Source of the DNA: Hofstenia miamia
Lineage: Eukaryota; Xenacoelomorpha; Acoela
Length of the DNA stretch: 64,000 nt
Assembly: GCA_004352715.1 (NCBI GenBank)
Contig: SCFE01000073.1
Location: forward strand, 1,309,626-1,373,625
Reading direction: 5' to 3'
In this document: piece after piece, positions 36,531-47,744 of the stretch
Layout of the letters: each line of letters starts with the position of its first letter
Numbering within the stretch: the first letter of the stretch is position 1
Made by a program: the position numbers and the translations under genes
Notes under the pieces: generated by a model
What the model was told of the DNA's origin: nothing
Database searches by the model: none
The model's input: only the letters and a program-made list of their open reading frames with translations

Positions 36531-37567
36531 TAGTGCCAAAAACATTAAAAGACATTAAAGAAGACAACTATTTTCCCTAATTAGAGCATTTTTAAAATAA
36601 TCAACATTATGATAGTGTGAATGGAAACTCATTTATTTCTTAAAAGTTCAAATCTTTATAGATTGGGGTTTGAAAATAAGAATAATACAAACATTATTCA
36701 CATTGATATTAGAAAAATTGGCTTGTTGAAGTAAATTTTTTCTTAATTTAGGGCATTTTTTGTTTCCTTTGGATCAATCCAATTAAATATTGACAAAATT
36801 AGTATAAGAAGTATATATTTTGTCTTTCTGAAAAAAATTGAATATATTTGAAGATAAATATGCATTACCAAACTCCATTTACTTCAGAATTACATAATTT
36901 GGGCCAAATGTTTCTATTGTGTTAACATGGCCATTAAGTGATTAATGAACAGCTTTTATGTTGAAAATTTGTGACACACACTATAGTCATCACCCTAATT
37001 CAATATTTTAAACATTTTTCATGTTCTCCACAAAGAAAGAAGCATTTTGCTTTAAACATTTAAGAATTTTTTAGAGATTTCAATGACTGACAGATTAGCA
37101 AATTAAGTCAATACATCCTATGCAAATAGAAAATTACCAGGCAGGATTCAGCTTTAGTTCAATTTTTGATGTCATCAATAGTTTTACATGGTGACAGCAG
37201 ATTATCATTAGAATCAGATTTCAATATTCTAATGTGATATCCAAAATATCTCTTATATCAGTAGCAATGGCTTCACCTAAGCCATGAATGCAAAAAATGT
37301 CATTCAGAAAATCAAATTTTCCTGAGAACATGATGGGAGATTACAATTACTTGATGCTGTAACAAGTGGATAGTCACCACTTCTTGCTTGAGAATCTATC
37401 CATTTGCTTAGAACTCTGATAAATTTTAACAATATCATTATCAACTATATTCAATTATTTCTTAATAAAATTTACAACAACAGAATTAAAATGAGTAGTT
37501 GAGTCAGTATGGAAAACATTTAAAACTATGCCCATAAAATGAAAGATAACAACCACTCATCACTATA

Positions 37568-38894
37568 CAGGGTGTGCCAAGAGTAACTTGACTTCTAAAC
37601 TAACTAAAAAAATTAAGCCAATCACAGAAAGATGATGAAATATTTCGTCATTTTATTACTTTACAAAGGGAATTTATGTTGTACATAACCATTTTGTTAT
37701 TTTTCAAGTACTTTTTAACTTTAGACATGGATTTAGAAATGAGAGTGGAAATATTAAAACTATACTATAAAAATGGAGACAGTGCAACAGTGGAATTATG
37801 TGCATACAAAACAGCACACCACCTTCACAAAGACATTTTTCCTATTACAGCTGTCACTAACATGATAAGAAAATTTGAAAAGACATAATCCTTGCAAAAT
37901 GCTGCTAAATTAGAAGACCATTGTTCCAAGAAGATCAGAACCAATGATAAGGGGTGCTCTGAAAACTCTTCAAGATACAAATGTGCATGGCCATGCAAGT
38001 TCTTCATCTATTGCTGCAGCCACTATAATTCCAAAGAAATGTGTTTGTCAAATTCTTAAAACATGTGGTATACACACATGCAAAATTACCTTGCATTAAA
38101 GTATCACTGAATCAGACTATCATCATTCTTTCAAATTTGCACAATGGATTTTAGCTAATGCTAATTTGTTCAGTAATTTGCTTTGGTCAGATTAGGCCTA
38201 TTTTTCTATGAATGGAAAGGTCACCCATCATAATTCTACTATTTGGGCATCTGAGAGAACTCAGCAAGTAATAACAGAAGGCTTACACCCTGAAAAATTA
38301 TGTGTGTGGATGGCATTCAGTGCAAATTATGTGCTAAAGCCACTTTTCCAAGGTGCAGCAAATCAGGTTGATTAAACCAGTATGCTCCATGACCATATGT
38401 TTCCAAAACTAAGACAGAAACAAAAAATGCAATCTGATATTTTTCAGCATGACAGTGTGCCACCACACTACTCCAAACAAGCAAGGGATTTCATCAGCAC
38501 TCAGTTGCCAGTTGAGTGTGTTATTGGCAGAGGTTTTGGTCATGCATGGCCTCCTAGATCAACTGACCTGAGTCCACTTGACTTTTATTTGTGGTCTACT
38601 CTAAAGTCACAGGTATATCATACATACATTCCAACCAACCTGGATGATTTAAAAAGGAGGATCATGCAAGAAGTTGACTCACTTAACATTGATGAATTAC
38701 ATCCAGCTGTCCAGAATATGATAACAAGATGTGAACTTACTATTGAGCAGAATGGAGGACTATTTGAAATTTGTTTTAATATATCTGTAATTCTCCATAT
38801 TAGAGTTTGTTTATTTAAATACATTATTGTTTGGTTTCATATAAATAAAAAGTTATTTTAATTTGGAAAGTCAAGCTAATTTTGACACACCCTG
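37568..38894 (+). mobile_element. Degenerate mariner-type (DD37D) transposon, copy 2
   Basis: Ends cagggtgtgccaagagtaac (37568) and gctaattttgacacaccctg (38894), flanked by TA (37566-37567, 38895-38896). It is the same family, length and orientation as 6080-7409. Transposase pieces on the plus strand: the start MDLEMRVEILKLYYKNGDSA at about 37724, ITAVTNMIRKFEKT at 37846-37887, and an open C-terminal half at 38382-38861. The latter contains FQHDSVPPHYS and PPRSTDLSPLDFYLWS; 37 residues separate the two Asp, so DD37D. Frameshifts and stops inactivate it. Confidence 0.9.
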
Positions 38895-39162
38895 TATTTC
38901 TTAGAATAATTAATTAAATATTCTTCCTGCCATTTTTTAGGTGTCAAGAACCCCTAAAAGATAAACACTTCTCTGCAGTTCAGCAATTAACAAACATACA
39001 CACAAAGCATTCAGAATACAGTATTTATTTCTGTGATATGCAATGCAGTTTTACATTTGAGTACAATTTTCAGGATTTGCAGCAAAATCAACTATTATAA
39101 CTACAATAGTAAATCCCACTTGGTACTTTCTTAGGTACCATTTTATCTTTTATACTTTTGCA

Positions 39163-40505
39163 GGTTGGTACTTTAATGGATGCTGCATTTCTCATAGCAA
39201 ATACAAAATATCTTCAAAACAGATACTGATTAAAAAGGGTGTATAAGGGACAGCACCTTGATAGGACATCAAATAATAAAAAACTTCTTAAGAGACTATT
39301 TTCAACTCAATGAACTTAGCAATAAGTTTTTGCTATTTTTGCTCATTTAATAAGTCTATGTCAAAATGTGTGCAATAATATTCTGCATGACTTTATAAAG
39401 CACACAATAAAAAAATCTGGTTGGTACTTTTCTTCATTCAATGAACTCTCAAATCTTCCAAATTCCTCTCAGAATAGACACTTGCAGTAATTTTTTAAGG
39501 GAAATGTGTCCATTAAATAATAATTTTGGAAGGATTTGATATAAATTTGGAAAATTTGAGATTTTATGTAATGAAAAATGTACCAATTGTAAAGACTGGT
39601 TCTTGAAACAATTACCAAAATGAGGAATGCATCCTGATAGGACATCAAATTGTGAACAGTTTTTCAAGCAACTTTTCAACTCAGTCAACATAAAAATATA
39701 CTTTTGCTATTTCTGAACATTTAATAATTTGTTAGTATAGTATTTTTGGGTGACAATGCAGGGTTTTTGAGTCAAGTTTGTGTTACTCAGTCTGAGTTCA
39801 AGTGTTTATGCTTTGAGTTTAAGAATTTTTAATGTTCTACCAAGTTTTTTTGAATTCTGAATTATTTGAAATAAGTAACATTTATGTCCATTTTGAGAAA
39901 TGTGTTATCCATTTAAAGTACTAACCATATTTGAAACTTGTTTTATTCTTGCCTAATTTGTGTAAATTTTTGTCAAAAAGGTGTTCTCATTTAATTTTCT
40001 GGTTCTGTATATTGGTTTGAAGGTTCCCTGTGTTAGCAAAAAGTACCTAAAATGAAAAGCCTGGCTTTGAATGACTTTGGAAAGCACACTGAAAATATTT
40101 ATGTCAAATTGCATTGATAAAAATTATATCTCACTAATTAAATTGCAAAGGCCACTTTGTTTCTGCTTTGAGATATTTGATATTCATTATAAGGGTATCC
40201 CTCAAAAAAGGGTTGGTACTTTAAAGGAATACTGAATTTCTCAAAACAAATACCAAATATCTCAAAGCAGATATTGCAAACAAGGAGGGCTTAGCCAATT
40301 AAGTTGGTACAAAGTCATTTTTTATGTAGTGGCATTTAGACATAGATCTTTGGGCTCGTACTTTTTTCATTCTTTAAAATCGTAAATATTCCAAATTTCT
40401 TTCAGAATGGACACTTGCTTTAATTTTTCAAACGGAGATGTGTCCATTAAGTAATAATTTGGGAAGGATTTGAGGGAAATTTGGAAAATTTGAGATTTTC
40501 AAGAT
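39163..40505. repeat. Diverged direct repeats about 0.9-1.05 kb apart
   Basis: Two blocks recur in the same order. 'ttggtactttaa.gga' followed by 'atttctca.a.caaata' is found near 39163 and 40213. The segment around 'agaatagacacttgc', 'gtgtccatta' and 'ggaaaatttgagattt' is found at about 39430-39565 and 40365-40500. A further pair, 'gataggacatcaaat', occurs at 39258 and 39632. This is an old tandem or nested repeat of unknown family with no coding signature. Confidence 0.6.
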
Positions 40506-43190
40506 TGAAAAAAACGAAACTGAGAAAAGTATAAAAGATAAAGTATCGAAAATGGCGGCGTCCTACAATTTTAGACGTGTCAAATAGTCAAAGAAATTTA
40601 AATTTAATGGAGTACATTATTTCAATCAAGGGCTCATAATTATTATTAATAAACGGTGAACAAATTGTTAATTTAGTTTAAAATGGGCTTTTTCACATTA
40701 TGGCAAACTAATTATTGTAATAAGTATAATATTTAAACACTACTTAATATCAAAGTCACAATAGGAAATACAGCACATGCGCCGTTGTGAAGGAAAGTAT
40801 TTTTACACTGAGCAGTAGATACCCTCTATCTATGACTAATATTAATTAAATGTCTTAACTTCATAAAGAAGTTTCTATCATAGCAGCTAAAAAGTTCAGA
40901 TGTAATTTCAAGTCCAGGTTATGTGAAAACACAGTTGTCGATGCATCCAATGCAACAGCTTCTAAACACGACTGTTGTGCAGCATTATACCGAATGGAAT
41001 GAATTAATAACAGAAACATGAATTTCATGTCTTCTGGAATGGCAGTGCCATTAAGATACTAGGTTGGTTTTAAATTTAGTGTTAAATGGTAAATTTAAAT
41101 TATTTATAAAAACTTGGTTTCCATTATTCATAGTTTCAATAAACTATGTAATGTATTAACTTATTACCTCTATTCTGAATAGATTTAATGTGGATATTTT
41201 TTTAATATAGCTCTAGTGTAATAATTATGAATTATTTCTTTGAAGCAATTAAATTATATAAGATATTCGTTTCTTTGTGTCCTTATGTACCTTAAAAGTC
41301 TAAATAAATCTATTTAAGAAATTATGTATGTATATGTATGTATATACTGTATATATATCGTTGATGAGAGCTGAGAACTATATAACGCGGAATATTTCGC
41401 AGTATTTTAATTTAGTAATTTGCTTTTATACAAGCAATCTTGCCGTGCAGAGACATTCCACTGACGTCAACCATTTTGAACTAGCGCTGAAGAAAATAAA
41501 TAATGCACTATGCCAAATAATATAATGTTTTCCAACAAGTTTTAGGTTTTGCAATCGACTTCGGCTGAATATAGTTTTAGTCTTAAGTTTGTTCGCTCTT
41601 CTACTTTGCGGACACATTGCTGGCACATAGAAGATTGGTTGCATTAGACTTGTTTCTGCTATACAATTCGCTGTCTTTTTCTTCAATGTAACTGCATTAT
41701 TCAAAATTTACTCTCTATCACATTTATCTTAACACCGAGTTCTATAAACTAGTTTTGAGGATAGGATGAAATAGTAATTTTTTTTCACCATTATTTTCAT
41801 TGTTAATTCTCTTTAAAGGAACATTAGTCAAGTAGGCATGTTTACTAAGGAGCATCGATAGCTTACTTTACAATATTGGATAACATGTCCTCCTACGGCC
41901 TTAATACAACTGCTGATGCAGGATCTTGGGAAGTCTTCATTAATAAAAAATTATTCTATGTCGAAGGTAGATTGAATTACTTCCATCTGCTGTTCCTTAT
42001 GACAATGCTTTGGTGTCACGGATTCTAATGGTCTGTATATTTAATCAAACAACAAATTATATTATGTTGCAGTAGCCTTCCGGGCATAAAATCATAGAAA
42101 GTCATAACTCGAAATTGTGTTAAAATCTGAACAAACTCGATCGAACTCAGAATTTTCCCAAAAAAATAATCGACTCGATTTCATCACACGTCTCGTTAGT
42201 TTGAATGAATATTTCATAAAATTGCTTTACGGGCCCATCATCAACTATTTTGCTCTTTGTTGATTGGCTATTAAGTGAATGAGCTTGAGACGTTCGTAAT
42301 AGTTTTTAAGGTGATATGTAACATTATATATTCAACGTAATTTAAGAAAATAACATTATAATTTAAAAATTTCTATACTCCTCAAATTTTTAGTGTTAGA
42401 TATATTTTCATTAGAATCTTTAGTGGGGCCGGGTCCTGTGCGCTCCTAAACCCGCGGCGCCATTGATATGTATACATTTTATATCCAGTCACTGATTTAA
42501 ATTATTTTATGCTGCATACAATAAATTATTAGTTCATTGAAGCAAATGAAAGAATCTCAATTTCTGCAGATTTTTAGGTTTATTATAAATGCTCATAATG
42601 ACTGTGTGACAAGATATCTAATAGTTAATATGGAATAATATGTAGTTTATTTCCCGTTTTAATTTCATTTAATAGACAATTCATAATAACTGCTTAATAA
42701 TAGGTGCGAGAGTAATGATTTCATCTCGCTTTGACTTATTTGAGTATCTATGTAAGCCATTTGCATTGAGCTGTCATTGATTAGAACAATATCGAAAACA
42801 TTGAGAAGATACAAACAAAAATTGCAAAAGTGTATAAACTGGATTTTAATATTGGTATACGTCAAGCACTTGATAGATTGTATAGACAGAGCAATTCACA
42901 GTAACAATAATATCCTCCTGTTTATCGGAATGGATGACACAACTCAATGATAAAAGCGTGTTTATTCTAAGAAGCACAGTTGAAAAATAATAGATATTCA
43001 AAGTTGGTCTATAGTACACAATGTCTGATTGTGAAATCTCTGATTATGTTATATAGTATCAGGATATTGCTACTATCTTACTGGCAATATTGATAAATGT
43101 TCAGTAATAAAATTCAAAGAATTTCAGACTGCTTTTCTTTTATTTTATGGTATATATCTGTTTTATTTCATTAATAGTAATTGTATTGTG
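40506..43190. other. Upstream region of TPK1; no coding exon recognised
   Basis: CpG-containing, AT-rich. At 40547-40560 the string tcgaaaatggcggcgtcc resembles the YY1-type 'AAAATGGCGGC' element found at many animal 5' ends. It could mark the transcription start of TPK1 with a 5'-UTR intron, but this is speculative. A GC-richer patch lies at 42425-42465. No other signal is recognised. Confidence 0.35.
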
Positions 43191-43206
43191 AGAGCTTTTT
43201 ATTTAG

Positions 43207-43908
43207 ATGGTATTTAGCGCTGCATCTATTCTTACTGGAAACCTTTCATATTCTTTAGTGATATTAAATCATCATGACACTTTTTCTGAAACACATTTAC
43301 TGCAGCTATGGGACAATTCAAAAACAAAAATTGCTGCTGATGGAGCAGCTAATTTGTTGTGCGACTTAAATCTTATCCCAAATGTTGTCGTTGGAGATTT
43401 TGATTCAATTACTGATGATTCAAAAAGTATGTTAGAATCTAAAGGTACTAGCTTTGTGAAAATCCGCTGTCAAGATACAACTGATTTTTACAAATCTGTT
43501 AATTATGCAAATGATAATTCCAACAATATTTCTGCGGTAATTGCAATCAATGGAATTAGTGGTAGATTAGACCATGTAATCTCGCAAATTAACGACATGT
43601 ACGTTATGGCAATGAAAAATAAATTACCACTTTATGTTATGTCGAGCGAATCTTTGGCCTGGGTTTTATTAGCTGGTGATCATAAAATTGTGTTAACCAA
43701 CGACGTAAATATTAAATGGCCAAGTTGTGGACTTGTTCCATTGCTTGGTTCTGCTGACAATGTTACAACTACAGGGTTAGAGTGGAACTTAAACAATGAT
43801 ACCTTAAAATATGGTGGTCTCATTAGTACTTCCAATCATCCAATTAGTGATGTTATTACTATTACTACAAATTCGCCTCTTTTATGGATTTTAAATTATG
43901 TCGTATAA
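43207..43908 (+). CDS. TPK1: Thiamine pyrophosphokinase
   Basis: Transfers pyrophosphate from ATP to thiamine to form thiamine diphosphate, the cofactor of pyruvate and 2-oxoglutarate dehydrogenases and transketolase; cytosolic in animals. The frame is 233 codons, intact, close to the usual animal length of about 240-250. Family landmarks appear in order: CLVIL-type SLVILNHHD (residues 17-24), ADGAANLL (44-51), VGDFDSI (62-68), QDTTDFYKS (89-97) and INGISGRLDHVISQI (114-128). They continue with CGLVPLLG (174-181), TTTGLEWNL (187-195), GLISTSN (204-210) and SPLLWIL (223-229). The ATG follows directly on a pyrimidine-rich 'ttttttatttag', a good splice acceptor, so the start codon may open the second exon with only 5' UTR upstream. 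No intron lies within the coding part. Assignment is firm. Confidence 0.95.
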   Translation: MVFSAASILTGNLSYSLVILNHHDTFSETHLLQLWDNSKTKIAADGAANLLCDLNLIPNVVVGDFDSITDDSKSMLESKGTSFVKIRCQDTTDFYKSVNYANDNSNNISAVIAINGISGRLDHVISQINDMYVMAMKNKLPLYVMSSESLAWVLLAGDHKIVLTNDVNIKWPSCGLVPLLGSADNVTTTGLEWNLNNDTLKYGGLISTSNHPISDVITITTNSPLLWILNYVV

Positions 43909-43943
43909 TTTTTCCATTGCATATATTTGTATCTAAATTATAT

Positions 43944-43949
43944 ATTAAA
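43944..43949 (+). terminator. Possible polyadenylation signal of TPK1
   Basis: attaaa 36 bases after the stop codon, in an AT-rich stretch; a common variant of the animal poly(A) signal. Confidence 0.35.
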
Positions 43950-44789
43950 TAGCTTTTTATAACAATTGTATGTTGATTTCTTTACATACATGTCTTTCGT
44001 CTATCAGCTTACTAGATAATAATACGTTGTAATAATCGGGCCATTTCATTTAGATTCAACAAATGGCCTGTGGGAGACCTTCTTTAATTCCTCTGATTTC
44101 TTCATATTATAATCCAAGTTATTCAAATATCATTAAAATTAAAAAAACTTGACACTTGCTAGAAAAATACTATTAGCTAGTGAATTTGCCAAATTTTAAT
44201 CAAATTTAAAAAACTATCTAAATTTCATATCAAATAATATTTGTCTAAATCTTCGCAAATTAAAACAGATTATATTCTCGTGTAGATATACTTCAAAATT
44301 ATGTATTGGCAAAATACTAATGACGTGTTAGTAAATTACAACAGCTAAAAATATTCTCTTTAATACATAAATTTCAGCCATTTTCATGTAGCCAATAATT
44401 TTATAATTCACTATACATCTTTAAGATTGACAGAAAATAAGCTTGTGATATTCATCTATCTAAAACTTAAATAAAAATAACTTGTTGCATTCAGCGGTAA
44501 AATGACAGCAAATTCAAATTGCATTTTTTTGCTAAATTTCGTTATGATATTATATACATTGTTATTGCTGCTAAAACTGAATAACAGTTATAATTTGGAA
44601 GCTGAAAATGATGTCTTAGCATAAAATATTTATTGTATATAATATAAGCATATATTAATAATGTGGGTGAATACATCCATAAAAATGGATTTTTATGTTT
44701 TTTTGATTTAGTGCATATTCAAAAATAATTATCATTTATTTGTTATTGAATTTTTATTTGACATTATAGAGCAGTTTTGGCTGTTTTGC
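43950..44789. other. Intergenic, no gene recognised
   Basis: AT-rich sequence without coding signature. Confidence 0.5.
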
Positions 44790-45620
44790 GACAAACTTTG
44801 TGACCATGGTCAACGGCAATTTCAGTATGAGATAAGTTTAATGATTGCAAGGAACTGGTGATGGTAACATCAAGAGCTGCAGGATGACATGCAGACAAAC
44901 AAGGGAGGTAAACATGCTCTTAACAAGAGGGAGACAATGTGTAATTTCTCTTCTCTACAAATGGGGGCAAGATTGAATATAGCATCACAAACACAGTCAT
45001 GATCACCAGAACAACATATGGCATGATCACTGTAAATCTTCAGTTTTGTTGCCTTTTTGGCATTGCTGCTCATGGCTGAGAAGTGGAATTTCTAGATAAT
45101 AGTAGAGAAATATGCAGAACTGTGAAAGAGCAATAGAAATACCAAGAGGCTTCAGAGGCATCACATAAATCAAGTCACCACCGTGAGTAACAGAGGTCTC
45201 ATTCTATCATGTTGTTGAAGATAATAGTATTCAACTCAGCTGCCAGGTTTTTATGTTAACAACAGATGCAGAATTTGCCCCACATACTGAAGAAAAGATA
45301 CCGTGAAATTCAGAGAAGATATTGTATAATTTCAAATATAGTAGCTGGCTGTAACAACTGTACACGAAATAGAAAATTTATTTTGAATTTTTTCCAAAAT
45401 AGCTTAACAATATAAGGTACTGAAGGTTTTTTAATGTCAACCCAAGGAAAAGCAAGGTCTTTATTGCAAGGAAGACTTCAAAAATGTAATTCAGAGGGTG
45501 ATTAACTGCCTCACATTTACCAAAAATGCCAGCCTCATTTGAAGAGGGGCCATTAGAAAAGCAGCCTTGGAACTGGATAGATGACTAGACAACCCAGTAA
45601 ATGTTGCTGTTATTTTTTGT
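44790..45620 (-). pseudogene. RLE-type LINE fragment, C-terminal end
   Basis: The minus-strand frame at 44870-45073 reads SDHAICCSGDHDCVCDAIFN. The landmarks parallel those of the LINE at 5.3 kb (RHDCLCDIV). After a frame change it gives HPAALDVTITSSLQSLNL, paralleling IPAALDLTVIS. Upstream parts (45100-45620) are stop-ridden but contain a stretch resembling the thumb region. It is a 5'-truncated dead copy in the opposite orientation to the 3-6 kb copy. 45621-46440 is unrecognised AT-rich sequence. Confidence 0.5.
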
Positions 45621-46443
45621 TTTGTTGAAATATTTTTATTTCTTTTCAATTTTCTGTGTTTGATTGCATTGATCTTTATAAACTTTTCTATTGATGGTAG
45701 TCATTCAAAATTTTAATAAATATAATATAGATAAGTATTACTGATTTAAATTTAGTATGCTTTGCAAGTCACTTACCTATATTATAATGCATTGAACACC
45801 TCTTACAGCAGATTAGCAATAACTACTTCATAATGTGTCAATCTGTTTCATCTGAAGCCTATGGCATATCAAATAATCTCCGCAGATTTTATGAAACCTA
45901 GAATTTAATAGAATACTGTATTATAAGAATACAGAAACATATTAGTGACGTTATGTAGGATGGACATGGTGTATAACATTTAAAATATTTTAAGTAGCAA
46001 TATATAGTTACCAATAAGCATGTTTTTGAAACTGAAATTAGTTTGTTTATATGAAAGTAGAATTATAGATTAGCTTAATCAAAAATTAAAAGAATTTTTC
46101 CTATAAAGCATTGATCATGGATATACTTTTAGAAATAAGCATTAAATATTTTATATTATTTAAATCTATTTGATTCACCTCTTAAAAGATCTTATATAAT
46201 TAAGTACTGTACATTCATTTACAGTAATTATTTGATATTTCTCTTGTAAACATTCGTTCGTAAATGCATCATTGCAAATTATTCATATTCAGCCATATTA
46301 TTATTATATGCCTATAATATTATATACAATAAATATATTATGCTAGGACATTATTTTTCGCTTTTAAATGATAACTGTTAATAAGGTCATGGTAGAAAAA
46401 TGTCTCACACATCATATCCAGTTTTAGTAACAATAACGATGTA

Positions 46444-46830
46444 CAGTGCTGTTCACAAGTCTAGAAACACTCATCTTCACAAATTATTTCTGCAATGATT
46501 AACACAATAACTTTGATTTTTAGCACTAGGGTCAAGTTTTGCATTGTGAATTCAAATTTTCATGTAATATTTTAATCAGAAATTAGTTTTCCTTCGATTC
46601 CTCTGTTAAGGGGCACCCTAAAAACTATCTCCATAAAAATACACGCTACGTAAATTATAGCGAAAAAATCAAATTCAGCGTCAGAAATTTAGCTTTTCTA
46701 AAAGTTTTGCATAAATGTATTCAGTTATTTCAGAAATATTATCACTTAAATTTTGCCAAAATCCCATTACATTCATTGAATTTACATCAACATTAGTGAT
46801 ATAATAGGATTTTCACAAACTTGAGCTCTA
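46444..46830 (+). repeat. Dispersed TA-flanked repeat, copy 1
   Basis: Begins (TA)cagtgctgttcacaagtc, a Tc1/mariner-like end. It shares with 52590-53014 (inverted) and 59173-59480 the blocks 'tttgatttttagcactag', 'attgtgaattcaaattt' and 'ggggcaccctaaaaact'. No transposase reading frame is seen, so it is a non-autonomous or decayed family. Confidence 0.7.
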
Positions 46831-47500
46831 AATATGTGATTTTGCACATTTATGGAACTTTGATATTTCAAAGTGTATGTTGGCATATCTGATATCACAA
46901 TTTTTATTTTTACTCACTATTTTGCTCCTCCAAATTTTGGTGTAGAATAGAGAAGGCTTCCAATATAAACTAAAACATTTCGATAAGTATGACTTATAAT
47001 GTTCAATTGTAATATGTCAATTTTCCATATAATTCCCTCTCTCATTCTAAATTAAGGTTTCAAATTTAATTGTAGATGAAAGACATTCTATTATATGCAT
47101 TCCAATGGAAAACTTGTTCTACAGTAATTCATAAGAAATAAATAGTTAGCGTGTTGCATTGAATACATTTAATTGAAATATACAAAGCGATATAAACATA
47201 AAGGGTGTATATATTCTGCTCAAAATTGGTTGAAATTTCCTACCTATTCTCCGTCGTAAACTTGTGTGTAAAGCCCAAAATTTATATACTTTGATTTTAA
47301 CTGTTGGATGCGATAGTTTGGTAAACAAGGTTTATTCAGACCTAGAAACATTTATCCTAGAAAATTTCTTAAAATTATGTAAATTGCTTCAAACTGGTAA
47401 ATGCTATTTTTTGGATATATTGACTGTTTTACTTTACATTTCTTGAACAATGACTTTTTCTATGTGATATTGATTCTTTCATTAGTCTTTGTGTTTTAGG

Positions 47501-47744
47501 ATGGAATTGGATGAAAGCGAAAGTGCTCTTTTAGTATGCGACACTGGATATAATGCATGTATTGAATTCAATAAGTCATTATTAGAAATGTTATCCATTC
47601 TTCGCACCACTCCTATCGCACCTGCTAAATTGAACAGTCAAAATTTTGAAGAAAAGAAATTTGCTATTTCCAACCATATTTCCACATGTCGTTCCTATAT
47701 TCAGACGATGAAAACTAGTGCTATTACATTAAAACGTGTCATGT
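47501..47744 (+). CDS. MED30: Mediator complex subunit 30, coding exon 1
   Basis: 81 codons plus one base. The ATG follows a possible acceptor (gtgttttag), so a 5'-UTR exon may lie upstream. MED30 is a metazoan-specific, mostly helical subunit of Mediator, which links activators to RNA polymerase II. The exon encodes a helical segment (LLVCDTGYNACIEFNKSLLE, then MLSILR) ending with LKRVM. This corresponds to the 'LCRIGQETVQDIV...EIFQLLR' and 'LRLVYDKCNE' region of vertebrate MED30. The donor is t|gtaagt at 47745. It ends in phase 1, leaving a T that joins AC of the exon at 57261 to make a Tyr codon, exactly where MED30 has Tyr. The spliced coding sequence is 486 nt (161 residues), close to the vertebrate length of 178. 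Confidence 0.72.

Noticed and set aside
40551-40583. Small ORF starting atggcggcgtcc
   Set aside because: Only ten codons before a stop; noted only as a promoter-like motif.
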